From Candidatus Nanohalarchaeota archaeon (GTDB taxonomy: Archaea > EX4484-52 > B79-G9), in contig QMVA01000004.1 of assembly GCA_003660865.1 (NCBI GenBank), forward strand, positions 1 to 20,135: a stretch of DNA of 20,135 nt. The letters are read 5' to 3'. Below the pieces are notes generated by a model that saw only the letters and a list, made by a program, of their open reading frames with translations, was not told where the DNA came from and searched no databases. How positions within the stretch are numbered: position 1 is the first letter of the stretch; every line of letters begins with the position of its first letter. The position numbers were made by a program, and so were the translations under genes. Of the stretch, positions 6,114 to 14,024 are shown piece after piece.

Positions 6114-7235
6114 TTAGTTAATGAACTGCTTATTCTCAATCTTAGTCGGCAGATACTCCTTAGCTGTAAACTCAATAGACTTCGCAACAAGAGAATCCTG
6201 TTCAACCTTATACCCAAACTGCTTCATAGCAGCAAACTCATCCTTCCACCCCTTCGACTTAAACCAATCATAAGCCTCTATTTCCTTAATCCTCTTATAA
6301 TCAATATCCTTAAGCTTGATATACGCACTCCTCGGGACATCAAACTGCTTGACATCACCCGTGGAAAACCCAAGATACCTCGCCTTAGGCGCCCCCGCCT
6401 TCTCAGAAAAGAACGCAAGATTAATACTGCCCTGCTTATACACAGAATAAATATAATACCCCCACGGGTCCATATCAGTAAACACATAAATTGGTATATT
6501 CAACTCCTTCTGCATCCTGTGAAGAAGCCGCCTCTCAGCCCTCGCAGGCTGCCCCTTACCAGTCATGATCATGCAATTAGCATCCTTCCAGTACTTCCCC
6601 TGGTTCAAAAGATTCCAAACCGCAAACTTCTCGATAACAAGAATAAAATCAGCACTGCACTCCTTAATCTTAAAAGTATTCTCCTCAACACTCGGGGGCA
6701 CAGCCCCACCGGCAGAACCCATCTTCGAAAAATCAAGCGTATCACCAGTCTGGTCAAGAACAACCATCGGACCTGCAAGAACCCCCTTAGGCGTTGCAAT
6801 AAGCTTCAACTCCTCACGCAGCGCATCAACCATAACCTCAACATCCTCAATCAGAGGATCCGACTCATCCTGCGTATCAAACGTATTCTCCTTCGACCCC
6901 GGGATACTATGCTTAAGTGTATAATACAACTGCCTGATACTAAGCGCAGGCTTCTGCTGATCAAGCAGCCACTTAATCTGCTTTGCGACAAGCAAAGTCT
7001 GCATGAACTTCTTCGCCTGGTTAAGATTAATATAATTCCGGCTCTGCTTCTTATCCCCAAGCCTGATCAGGCCCTGATCCTCATCAAAATACACATTATT
7101 AAGAGACCGCGTAAGTATAGACAAAGACGGGTTCTTCTTAAGCTCAATATCAGCCAAAACATCATTACCAAGCGCCTCCAGCCTCAATGCAATCTCCTTA
7201 CCGCTTTGCGCATCTATCTTCATCATATCCTTCAC
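6114..7235 (-). CDS. top6A: DNA topoisomerase VI subunit A (Spo11-like)
   Basis: A 373-residue cleavage subunit of the type IIB topoisomerase. The winged-helix (CAP) domain carries the catalytic tyrosine pair in RQLYYTLKHS (Y104/Y105). The Toprim domain shows VIEKFAVWN with E202, MTGKGQPAR at 224-232, and the metal-binding DMDPWG at 254-259. It forms an A2B2 enzyme with Top6B that passes one duplex through another and relaxes supercoils. The GTG start at 7235 overlaps the top6B stop (GTGA), implying translational coupling. An ATG at 7226 is the alternative. Length is normal for the family. Confidence 0.95.
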   Translation of the reverse strand: MKDMMKIDAQSGKEIALRLEALGNDVLADIELKKNPSLSILTRSLNNVYFDEDQGLIRLGDKKQSRNYINLNQAKKFMQTLLVAKQIKWLLDQQKPALSIRQLYYTLKHSIPGSKENTFDTQDESDPLIEDVEVMVDALREELKLIATPKGVLAGPMVVLDQTGDTLDFSKMGSAGGAVPPSVEENTFKIKECSADFILVIEKFAVWNLLNQGKYWKDANCMIMTGKGQPARAERRLLHRMQKELNIPIYVFTDMDPWGYYIYSVYKQGSINLAFFSEKAGAPKARYLGFSTGDVKQFDVPRSAYIKLKDIDYKRIKEIEAYDWFKSKGWKDEFAAMKQFGYKVEQDSLVAKSIEFTAKEYLPTKIENKQFIN

Positions 7236-8887
7236 TCTCCGTCCTCTTTCTCACCATTATCCTCATCAGGTATCTCATTATCAACATCTTTCAGATCCTC
7301 AGCATCGTGCCCGCTATCTTCCGGCTCTTCCACAAGAACCATGGTCTTCAGCTTCTCCTCAATAAGCTCACTCATCTGAGTTGCAATCTTCTCCTCATCC
7401 TTGCCAGTAAGCCCATGCAGCGCACCCGCAAGCTCACCCACATACCGACGAAAGATAGCCTTCCTCTCCTCAACCTCATTAGCCCGCCTCTTGCGCGATA
7501 GATACACACCCATCCGCCTCGCAGCCTCCTGAATAGCAAGCTTGATCTCCTTTATGATAACAGGATAAGAAGCAATCGCCTCCTTCCCCTCTGACGTATA
7601 AGGCACCCACACAGACGCAAAATGAATTGTGATAGCCACAGGCCCGACAGGCAACGACCCGCCGCTCTGGCTAAGCTTATAACGCCTCCAATCAGTCTGA
7701 ATCACAGACTTCGTGATAGCACACGCAGACTGCTCATAAAGCAGCGGCACCTTATTAGCATACCGCATCAGGTGAACCGACCCGTCCTGATCAAGATTAC
7801 CACCATAAGCAATACCAACCTCAACAAGAAACGGATTCCCGGAATACACATTCGCAGACCTTGAAACCGCAGTCACAAACTCAGGCGCAAGCTCCTTCTT
7901 CAGGCCTTCCTCAATCGGCTTTGCAGTAATCGGTGACAGGCAATCCATAGGCGGATTCTGAAGTTTCGCCTTCTGCATTTGGTCATGAAGCGCCTCAGCC
8001 TCATCCCGCGTCAACGAAGTAGTCGAGACCTTCGGATCAATATTCGCAAGAACACAAAGCTCCTTCGCCTTCTCAGAACTTATCCTCGAAAACTCAGTAG
8101 CAAGAAACCCGCTGATAATCCTCGCCTTGCTATTCTTCATCATCCGAAGCAGCGTCCCAAACTCAATCCCTGACGCATGCGGCTTAATCTCCCTCGGCTC
8201 TCTCGGCAGCTCTTCAACAGCCCTCGGGAACTCAAACTTCTCACCCTCAGGATCCACAAACACAATCTTTGCAAACGGGTTCATGATAGCAGTCTCCTGG
8301 ATATACTCATAAATCGACTGCTTCCCCTTAACATACCTGCCCTTCACATTCAACTCAATCCTCGTGCCGTGACCAGAACCATACACAGTATCTTCACCCA
8401 CAACACTAGGCTCATTAGTCTGTATATCCACATGCAGCTCATAAATATGCGTCTTACCATCATTTATCCTCGAATATATCTTTGCAGACTTTCCGGTAGT
8501 CAACTGCCCGTAAAGCACCGCAGCAGAAATACCAATACCCTGCTGACCCCTACTCTGGCGCAGCCGGTGAAACTTAGAACCATAAAGCAGCTTCCCAAAA
8601 ATCTTCGGGATATTCGCTTTCACAATCCCGGGCCCGTTATCCTCAATAATGACCTTGAACTTATTATCCCCTGTCGTACCCTTCTGAAGCTCAACATAAA
8701 CATCCGGCAGAATCCGCGCCTCTTCACACGCATCAAGCGAATTATCCACACCCTCACGCACAACAGTCAAAAGCGACTTCTGTAGATTCTCATACCCCAA
8801 AAGATGCTTATTCTTCTCAAAAAATTCAGCAATCGAAATTGCCTTGTGCGTCTTTGCCATAGTCTCTGCAACATTTGTTGTCATCAT
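7232..8887 (-). CDS. top6B: DNA topoisomerase VI subunit B
   Basis: A 551-residue ATPase subunit of topoisomerase VI. The GHKL fold is seen in EGVDNSLDACEE (N-box, about residue 49), EDNGPGI (about 82-88) and RGQQGIGISAA (about 113). GSGHGTRIEL follows. A helix-two-turn-helix and transducer region later shows VYSGNPFLVEV and SQSGGSLP. The last 30 residues are acidic. The ORF is open to 8962, inside the upstream KH gene. ATG 8887 or 8884 is preferred because it falls after the KH stop, has a GAGGGTGA purine-rich stretch just before it, and gives the usual N-terminus leading into KAISIAEFFEKNKHLLGY. It lies 7 nt after the KH gene and overlaps top6A by 4 nt. Confidence 0.95.
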   Translation of the reverse strand: MMTTNVAETMAKTHKAISIAEFFEKNKHLLGYENLQKSLLTVVREGVDNSLDACEEARILPDVYVELQKGTTGDNKFKVIIEDNGPGIVKANIPKIFGKLLYGSKFHRLRQSRGQQGIGISAAVLYGQLTTGKSAKIYSRINDGKTHIYELHVDIQTNEPSVVGEDTVYGSGHGTRIELNVKGRYVKGKQSIYEYIQETAIMNPFAKIVFVDPEGEKFEFPRAVEELPREPREIKPHASGIEFGTLLRMMKNSKARIISGFLATEFSRISSEKAKELCVLANIDPKVSTTSLTRDEAEALHDQMQKAKLQNPPMDCLSPITAKPIEEGLKKELAPEFVTAVSRSANVYSGNPFLVEVGIAYGGNLDQDGSVHLMRYANKVPLLYEQSACAITKSVIQTDWRRYKLSQSGGSLPVGPVAITIHFASVWVPYTSEGKEAIASYPVIIKEIKLAIQEAARRMGVYLSRKRRANEVEERKAIFRRYVGELAGALHGLTGKDEEKIATQMSELIEEKLKTMVLVEEPEDSGHDAEDLKDVDNEIPDEDNGEKEDGE

Positions 8888-8894
8888 GTCACCC

Positions 8895-9425
8895 TCATAA
8901 TACATATTTCTTTTCCCTTGCCCTTCTCTCAAGCAATATCCTAACTTTCCTGTGCGTTGCACCCTCTATCAGCATGAATATTGCTTCACTGGCGGTACCA
9001 ACATCATCATATTTCCCGATTACAGACACAGTCTTCCCAAACACCACAACAGTAGTATCCGTCAACTGCTCAATAATTTTCCTCGATTTCCCGTCAGTGC
9101 CTATCAGCCTTGACTTAACCCGTATCAGTTTCTTCTCACTCTTAAGCGCATACTCCTTAAGACTCACCATACGAAAAACATAATCATCATCAAGAAGCAC
9201 CAGCGCCTCATCACACGTAAAACCCCGCCCGATTGCCTTGATAATACTCTTAAGTTTCATCTGGTAAATAGAATCCTTAGAAGAATAATCAACCTCACCG
9301 AACTCAGACACAGTTATCCTACACTTAAGTTCCTTCTCAAGCCTCTTCTTGGTCTCCCCATTCTTACCAATCAATGTCCCAATACGTGATTTTGGTATCT
9401 TCAAGAACTCCGTAATTTCTTTCAC
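8895..9425 (-). CDS. Pno1/Dim2-type KH-domain RNA-binding protein
   Basis: A 176-residue protein with two KH domains. The first has IGKNGETKKRLE (GxxG at 20-23). The second has IGTDGKSRKIIEQLT (about 108-122), followed by the conserved ASEAIFMLIEGATHRKV helix. Archaeal Pno1 helps mature the small ribosomal subunit with Rio1 and the dimethyltransferase KsgA/Dim1, and its placement next to rio1 agrees. The start is a GTG at 9425. An AAATTTA box at 9451-9457 is centred about 28 nt upstream, so the message is probably leaderless. The gene is followed by top6B with only 7 nt between, so it probably leads the topoisomerase VI operon. Confidence 0.9.
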   Translation of the reverse strand: MKEITEFLKIPKSRIGTLIGKNGETKKRLEKELKCRITVSEFGEVDYSSKDSIYQMKLKSIIKAIGRGFTCDEALVLLDDDYVFRMVSLKEYALKSEKKLIRVKSRLIGTDGKSRKIIEQLTDTTVVVFGKTVSVIGKYDDVGTASEAIFMLIEGATHRKVRILLERRAREKKYVL

Positions 9426-9521
9426 CTGTAATCTTTAAATATCTTTACATAAATTTACTGTGCCCCTGCAACCGTTTCCAGCGCAGCAAAACAAACATAC
9501 ACTCATTGCACACATAGATAT

Positions 9522-10256
9522 TTATGTCTTTATTATCTCATCAAGCACTTTCTCCTTATCCCGACAAACCCCTAATTTCTCAAAATACCTGCAAAGATTA
9601 TTAACATCACGCACAAGAAACTCATGCGCAAGTTGGTGGCTCTTCTCAACCGACTGCCCCATATCATGTATCACAACAACGCCATCCTTTACAAGAATAT
9701 TGAACTCACTAAGATCAGCATGAACAAGCCCCGCATCCTGGTAAAGCTTCCTAAGCTCCCGCACAATCGCATTAAACACCTTCAAAGGACTCTCAAGCTG
9801 CGCATCCTTAAGCTTAGGCGAAAGCCCCCCATTGCCAATATACTCCATCACAAGCACATTACGGTAAAACCCAATAGGGCGAGGAACATTGACACCTGCC
9901 GCATCCGCCCTCTTGAGATTCGAAAACTCCTTGCGGCACCACTCAAAGACCAAAGACCTGCGCCCAAGCTTCATTCCCACAAACCTCTTATCCCCCACAA
10001 TATACTTCTGCATCTTCTGGAATTGCGACGCCTCAATCTTAAAAATCTTAACAATAATCTTATTACCCTCCTTATCATCAGCAACAACAATAGTACTCTC
10101 CTTCCCCTCCTTCACAACCCCAGAAAGATGCCCTATAATCCCCCGAGACTGGAGATGATATATAGCCTTCACAGTACTGATGTCAAGAATACCCTCGACA
10201 ACCTTCCAGTCATTAGAATCCTTCAAAGTCCACGTCATACTATATACACATCCCAC
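9522..10256 (-). CDS. rio1: Rio1-type atypical protein kinase/ATPase
   Basis: A 244-residue RIO1-family enzyme for late small-subunit ribosome maturation. It shows the nucleotide loop GKESTIVVAD (51-60), the ATP-anchoring Lys in IVKIF (K70), the EF.NLKRA region, the hinge VMEYIG, the catalytic loop VHADLSEFN (D181, N186), and the metal-binding D198 in IHDMGQSV. The more usual motif there is IDxxQ, so the His before the Asp is slightly unusual. The start is GTG 10256 or ATG 10238. An AATAAAAT box near 10277-10284 lies 24.5 nt from the GTG, inside the first codons of the divergent gene at 10275. The gap to the KH gene (96 nt) suggests separate promoters. Confidence 0.93.
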   Translation of the reverse strand: MGCVYSMTWTLKDSNDWKVVEGILDISTVKAIYHLQSRGIIGHLSGVVKEGKESTIVVADDKEGNKIIVKIFKIEASQFQKMQKYIVGDKRFVGMKLGRRSLVFEWCRKEFSNLKRADAAGVNVPRPIGFYRNVLVMEYIGNGGLSPKLKDAQLESPLKVFNAIVRELRKLYQDAGLVHADLSEFNILVKDGVVVIHDMGQSVEKSHQLAHEFLVRDVNNLCRYFEKLGVCRDKEKVLDEIIKT

Positions 10257-10274
10257 TACATCTAATGGTCATCA

Positions 10275-11090
10275 ATGATTTTATTGTTATCTACTCTTTG
10301 CCACATTATTAGGATAATATATCAAGAACAAAAGACAAGCAAAAAACATATAAAACTACTAAAGAGTAAACAAAATACCCCCCTAAAAACAAAAGGAACA
10401 CCAATTGAAGAAGGACCAGGCAACGCAATATACAATTTAGTCTTTAAAGTAACGAAGATAGAAGGTGACACAGTCACAACCAATTCTTCACCTGAAACAT
10501 TCAATAAACAAAACTACGCACCATTCAATTATGAAATCGGAACAACATATTTCCGCGATATCTGGGAAAACGGCGAATTTGTAACAGACCTTAACACCCA
10601 CGAAACATACTTTCTATGCAAAGGGACAAATCCAATAAAAGTATATGGAAATATAGACAACTTCATAAACAAAATACAAAAACAAGGCAAGCAAAACAAA
10701 TTTGAAAGACTATTATCTGAAGATGAAATAGAAGCAAGAATCAGAACACACGCATATGACCCAAACAACTATGCAATAGCAGACGTCGTACTAGCAGAAA
10801 CAAGTGATTGGCTCAGTGATTACTCTCACAATCCTTTCGAAACCTATGGAATCATGGTAAACCTAACAGATTCAACTGGACGAATAGTCGAAGCAGACTA
10901 TTCAGGTGGACAACAGACCGTATTGGAAAAAAACGATTACAGAGAAGCAACCACAATAAAACTGCCCGAAGAAATCACAGATATAATAACTATTGAAGAT
11001 TTAAGCAAGATAGAACAAGGAATCAAATTCAAACCAATAAGCACCGAATCAATGAATTTCATAAGAGAAAACTGCTATCGCCACTCTTAG
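10275..11090 (+). CDS. Unrecognised 271-residue protein set against the translation block
   Basis: I do not recognise this protein. The first 16 or so residues are hydrophobic (MILLLSTLCHIIRIIY), followed by a lysine-rich stretch to about 40. This could be a weak membrane anchor, but no lipobox or clear cleavage site is seen. The rest is polar and mixed alpha/beta, with many Asn and Thr, and acidic segments near 145-180. The only in-frame ATG near the front is 10275. A TATATA box at 10241-10247 lies about 31 nt upstream, inside the divergent rio1 start. Base usage is more AT-rich than in the flanking genes. It sits between aIF1A and rio1, genes commonly adjacent in archaea, which suggests a later insertion. 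Confidence 0.6.
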   Translation: MILLLSTLCHIIRIIYQEQKTSKKHIKLLKSKQNTPLKTKGTPIEEGPGNAIYNLVFKVTKIEGDTVTTNSSPETFNKQNYAPFNYEIGTTYFRDIWENGEFVTDLNTHETYFLCKGTNPIKVYGNIDNFINKIQKQGKQNKFERLLSEDEIEARIRTHAYDPNNYAIADVVLAETSDWLSDYSHNPFETYGIMVNLTDSTGRIVEADYSGGQQTVLEKNDYREATTIKLPEEITDIITIEDLSKIEQGIKFKPISTESMNFIRENCYRHS

Positions 11091-11152
11091 CGCAAATAAA
11101 AAAACCAGCGCACTCGAACAGTGAACAAGCAACCTGAAGCAAAATAACACAT

Positions 11153-11185
11153 ATGTACTTAAGCAAAGCGCCTGCAACCCAAATC
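11153..11185 (+). repeat. Short dispersed repeat, copy 2
   Basis: The partner of 4458-4490, with 28 of 33 identical. Plus-strand codons read MYLSKAPATQI and continue to a TAA at 11204-11206, 17 residues in all. It lies in the 138-nt convergent gap between the gene at 10275-11090 and aIF1A. Confidence 0.6.
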
Positions 11186-11228
11186 GAAGCATTACAGTCG
11201 CTCTAATGATCTACCATTTACAAGACGG

Positions 11229-11570
11229 TTAAACATCAAGCGCTTCCAGAAATCCCTTATTCCGCAGCCAATCAACCTGCGCCTTCCTGTACTTATAGAT
11301 AATATCACCCTTCTTGTCGCCCTCAAACTCCCAAGGCACAGCAAGCACAATATCACCGTCACGCACCCATATTCTCCTGCGATACTTCCCAGGCACACGG
11401 CATATCCTCATCTTCTTATCAGCACAAAGCACATGCATCTTTCCAAAACCGAGACGAGACTCAATCACTCCAAGAACCTCTTTATCCCTCGGTGTCCTCA
11501 CTCTCACAATTTCACCGGAATCCTGAGTCTGCGGCTTAAATTTCTTAAAAGTTCTAGGTTTCTTATACAT
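11229..11570 (-). CDS. Translation initiation factor aIF1A
   Basis: A 113-residue S1-like OB-fold protein, the archaeal counterpart of eIF1A/IF1. It binds the A site of the small subunit and promotes scanning and initiator-tRNA placement. The family core is clear: RTPRDKEVLGVIESRLGFG, MHVLCADKKMRICRVPGK, RIWVRDGDIVLAVPWEF and GDIIYKYRKAQVDWL. The N-terminal 15 residues are basic, as usual. The ATG at 11570 immediately follows the NMD3 stop (11571-11573) with no spacing, so the two are co-transcribed and likely coupled. Confidence 0.95.
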   Translation of the reverse strand: MYKKPRTFKKFKPQTQDSGEIVRVRTPRDKEVLGVIESRLGFGKMHVLCADKKMRICRVPGKYRRRIWVRDGDIVLAVPWEFEGDKKGDIIYKYRKAQVDWLRNKGFLEALDV

Positions 11571-12272
11571 CTAATCACTAATCCTCAAAAGTATTGTAAT
11601 CCTATTGAGTGTGCGCCCATCTTTCATGCCGCAAACACTATGTGTTACTTTCGAGGCAACATTATATATTCTTTTGCTTTCCTGCTCAATCTTACCGGCA
11701 ATCTTCGAAGACCCGAGATACACATCAATACCACCCTTAGAATCCTGCACTTGGGTAATAAACGAAAATTTATCTGTATCCTTATATTGGCCCACAATAC
11801 GCTCCACAAGCTCAAGCACCTGATTCTGCTTGTACTTAGACCCCCTTATCTGTATTATCGCCTCATAATACCCGCCGGACACCCGCGAACAAACATCGCA
11901 AGTCTGCGGTATAATCGTAAAAACAACCTGCGCACACTTCTCAATCTCCCTGCCGCCAACAACCCTGCGCGCAACAACACTAACAGGCACCTTAGTCTTG
12001 CCACTCACCTCAAACGGCTCATACTCAAGGCGAACATCAGTATCCTTATCCTTCTTAATACTTGATGTAACAACGCGCTCAATCATCTCCTCAACCGACG
12101 CATTTTGTACCCACCTCTTCTTCTCATTCGAGCGCCCGCAGCGGCAGACTAACACACTTATATTCTGCGGCACCTCAACAAACTTCGCGCCCTTGAGATA
12201 ACAATCCTTGCAAAGCCCTTCAAACAACACATCAGTCTCCTTGGCACACTTAGGACAAAATTTACGAAGCAT
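11571..12272 (-). CDS. NMD3-family ribosome maturation protein
   Basis: A 233-residue archaeal NMD3. Zinc-binding pairs CPKC (6-9) and CKDC (21-24) are followed by VCRCGR (about 42-47) and CDVCSRVSGGYYEAIIQIR (from about 125), the family hallmark. In eukaryotes NMD3 is the 60S export adaptor. In archaea, which lack a nucleus, a role in large-subunit maturation is inferred. The message is probably leaderless, with TTTTAAAA at 12295-12302 centred 26.5 nt from the ATG. It is the first gene of an NMD3-aIF1A unit. Confidence 0.92.
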   Translation of the reverse strand: MLRKFCPKCAKETDVLFEGLCKDCYLKGAKFVEVPQNISVLVCRCGRSNEKKRWVQNASVEEMIERVVTSSIKKDKDTDVRLEYEPFEVSGKTKVPVSVVARRVVGGREIEKCAQVVFTIIPQTCDVCSRVSGGYYEAIIQIRGSKYKQNQVLELVERIVGQYKDTDKFSFITQVQDSKGGIDVYLGSSKIAGKIEQESKRIYNVASKVTHSVCGMKDGRTLNRITILLRISD

Positions 12273-12294
12273 AACAATAGTGGACGCGCACCAC

Positions 12295-12302
12295 TTTTAA
12301 AA
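12295..12302 (-). promoter_or_regulatory. TATA box of the NMD3-aIF1A unit
   Basis: TTTTAAAA, identical to the shared box at 644-651, is centred 26.5 nt from the NMD3 ATG. No ribosome-binding site is seen, consistent with a leaderless message. Confidence 0.65.
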
Positions 12303-12352
12303 CTTGCGCCACATCGTCAAACGACGACAACCAGAAAGAAAAACACAAAAGA

Positions 12353-12360
12353 TTTATAAA
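12353..12360 (+). promoter_or_regulatory. Promoter of the unrecognised gene at 12477
   Basis: TTTATAAA predicts a transcript start near 12383 and an A-rich leader of about 93 nt. A GGTGAT stretch at 12467-12472, fully complementary to the usual 16S tail, stands 4 nt before the ATG at 12477 and decides that start over the ATG at 12465. Confidence 0.5.
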
Positions 12361-12476
12361 TTTACTACGCCTCAGATGTATCTTCACACTCCATCTTCGC
12401 AAAAGAAAACAACCAAAAGACTCAAACAAAGAAAAAAGCAAAAAAGAATAAGCAAAAAACAAAAATGGTGATTTTA

Positions 12477-12950
12477 ATGAGTACCCCCAATTTTTCACGA
12501 AGAACAGTATTCGACGGTATTGTGCCTGGAACCGGTAAGCGCACATATACTCCCTTAAAGGACAGACTAGACGCAAATTCAAAAACAGTAAGAGCCAAAT
12601 TCCCACACCTAAGATACAACAATGCAATAAACAAATACTTCAATGGTGAAGCACCCCCGATTGTCGAAGAATTAAAAGAACAATCAATGTTCCTCGCCAT
12701 ACGTTACACAGACATTTGCAGCAGAAAGCAAACAATGTGCAGCACATTTGGTGATTCTGAGTACCCTATCGGTATTGACCCCGAAACAGAACAACTATAT
12801 ATGGAACGACCTGATAAAGAAGCGATAATAATAGACGGTGACCCAAACACATTAAAATTCATAGACTTACACACAAACAACCTCCACTGCAACGACCTAT
12901 TCGCAAACCCAGAAAAATACGAAGAACTTTGGACAGACTTAATCAAATAA
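12477..12950 (+). CDS. Unrecognised 157-residue protein
   Basis: I do not recognise this protein. It is soluble with no membrane segment. It opens with a basic, Ser/Thr-rich stretch (STPNFSRRTVFDG), then a helical part with HLRYNNAINKYF, three spaced cysteines (ICSRKQTMC then NLHCNDLF), and several Asp/Glu-rich turns (GIDPETEQL, IDGDPNTLKF). The GGTGAT site fixes the start at 12477; the ORF is also open from the ATG at 12465. It lies on the plus strand between DUF424 and NMD3, both minus, so it interrupts the translation block, as does the gene at 10275. The two unknown proteins do not visibly resemble each other. Confidence 0.65.
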   Translation: MSTPNFSRRTVFDGIVPGTGKRTYTPLKDRLDANSKTVRAKFPHLRYNNAINKYFNGEAPPIVEELKEQSMFLAIRYTDICSRKQTMCSTFGDSEYPIGIDPETEQLYMERPDKEAIIIDGDPNTLKFIDLHTNNLHCNDLFANPEKYEELWTDLIK

Positions 12951-12959
12951 CAAGACACA

Positions 12960-13247
12960 TCAAACCCGATAAACATGCGCAATCTTAACCCCATCAACCA
13001 CCCTCACACCAGCCAATGAAACAACCCCCCGCTCAATAAGCAGGCCAACAACATCATTCCCGACAGCATTCACACTAGAAGCCCCACGAACAGCATCCAG
13101 AACCTCATCAACAGAAGCATGCTTCCCCCCGAAAAAATCAGAATCAACATCAACAACTAAGTCATCCTCAAAAAACTTCCTGCCAACAATATCAGCATCA
13201 CAAACAGCAACCACAGAATCTCCATGCACCCGAAGCAAGCATCCCAT
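12960..13247 (-). CDS. DUF424 family protein
   Basis: A 95-residue member of the archaeal DUF424 family. It shows the family pattern of an N-terminal strand (LLRVHGDSVVAVCDADIVGRKF), the DLVVDV..DFFGGK turn, a helical middle (VDEVLDAVRGASSVNAVGND) and a C-terminal VDGVKIAHVYRV strand. Function is unknown; its steady position beside aIF2-beta suggests a link with translation. ATG 13247 is preferred (16 nt after the aIF2-beta stop). A GTG at 13256 would add three residues. Confidence 0.85.
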   Translation of the reverse strand: MGCLLRVHGDSVVAVCDADIVGRKFFEDDLVVDVDSDFFGGKHASVDEVLDAVRGASSVNAVGNDVVGLLIERGVVSLAGVRVVDGVKIAHVYRV

Positions 13248-13263
13248 AAAAAACACACTAAAG

Positions 13264-13680
13264 CTACTTAATACTCCGAACAGGTCTCTCAGCCCCGCAA
13301 GCCTCGCACTTCACAAACACAAGCCGGCCCTTCTTCACAATATTCGTATCTGGCTTCTTGCACTCAGAACAAAGAACATACTCCTCAACATACCTCTCAA
13401 ACTTCTTATTAACCATAAATCCCCCGAACTTACCCTGGAACACACCCACATTTCCCTCCATACCCGCCTGCGTCGCAAGCTCCTTTGCAAGATACTTCAA
13501 AAGATGTTTCGGGTCACGCCGGATAACACCCGCAGCCTCAATCAGATTCTTAATCATAGTCCTGTTACCCATAACCATAACAATAAGCCTGGGCATCTCA
13601 AGGCGCTCCTCCTCAATTACTTTCTCTGGAAGCTGCTCCCGCGCCCGCGAAAGCAATTTTCCATAATCATACTTAGACAT
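13264..13680 (-). CDS. Translation initiation factor aIF2 subunit beta
   Basis: A 138-residue beta subunit of the heterotrimeric factor that brings Met-tRNAi to the small subunit. The N-terminal helix (about residues 1-22) contacts the gamma subunit. The alpha/beta core carries GNRTMIKN and RRDPKHLLKYLAKEL. The zinc ribbon uses C104/C107 (CSEC) and C125/C128 (CEAC), ending in ERPVRSIK. Length is normal. The promoter box TATAAAGT (13702-13709, minus sense) is centred 25.5 nt from the ATG, so the message is likely leaderless. DUF424 follows closely in the same unit. Confidence 0.95.
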   Translation of the reverse strand: MSKYDYGKLLSRAREQLPEKVIEEERLEMPRLIVMVMGNRTMIKNLIEAAGVIRRDPKHLLKYLAKELATQAGMEGNVGVFQGKFGGFMVNKKFERYVEEYVLCSECKKPDTNIVKKGRLVFVKCEACGAERPVRSIK

Positions 13681-13689
13681 AATACCTAA

Positions 13690-14010
13690 TACTCAAGTCA
13701 ACTTTATATTATTACCGCAAACGCACCTATGATTGGTGTTGTTGCACAAGTCTTGACCAAATGGCTTGCTGATGTCGTTTAGCGATTTTTGGTCATATTC
13801 TTAAAAACAGCAACAGTACATATAATCCCCGATAGTTATGCAACAGCATCAACCCGTAAAAATCTTCAATCTTCGATGTATTTATGCAATATATAGTCAA
13901 AGACATAACTTTCTGGACTATGTGTCTTTGCCATCTAGTTAACGCCTATTGTTTTTTGGCTCTATTTGTCAATATAGTAGCGGCGTGAACTATAAATGGC
14001 ATCTTATAGT
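13690..14010. other. Gene-free structured gap upstream of aIF2-beta
   Basis: About 330 nt without a credible ORF, apart from the aIF2-beta promoter at its left edge. It holds two long stems: TGACCAAA (13754-13761) with TTTGGTCA (13788-13795) around a 26-nt loop, and CAAAGACATA (13898-13907) with TATGTGTCTTTG (13919-13930), 10 bp with a two-base bulge. TAGTTAACGCC at 13936-13946 repeats the left arm of the hairpin at 4871. T6 runs lie near 13951. It could encode a small RNA or be a worn mobile remnant. Neither can be shown from sequence alone. Confidence 0.4.
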
Positions 14011-14024
14011 ACAATTATAATGCC
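13998..14024 (-). terminator. Hairpin over the stop codon of the RPA-like gene
   Basis: GGCA plus TTATA (13998-14008) pairs with TATAA plus TGCC (14016-14024), about 9 bp with a two-base bulge and a 7-nt loop. The structure includes the TAA stop at 14015-14017 and could mark the 3' end of the MCM-RPA transcript. No strong U-tract follows, so confidence is low. Confidence 0.35.

Noticed and set aside
6519..7379. Plus-strand ORF opposite top6A/top6B
   Set aside because: It is an antisense shadow. The minus frame carries the catalytic Tyr and Toprim motifs.
9463..9475. CCTGCAACC as a third copy of the 33-nt repeat
   Set aside because: Only nine bases match, and the flanks differ.
12376..12471. 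A 31-codon Lys-rich upstream ORF ending in a TGA that overlaps the ribosome-binding site of the gene at 12477
   Set aside because: Its ATG lies about 20 nt from the TATA box, before the predicted transcript start, and its lysine content simply reflects the A-rich leader.
12262..12627. Minus-strand ORF upstream of NMD3
   Set aside because: It is Phe/Leu/Ser-rich only because it reads the A-rich leader backwards, and it overlaps the promoters and the start of the gene at 12477.
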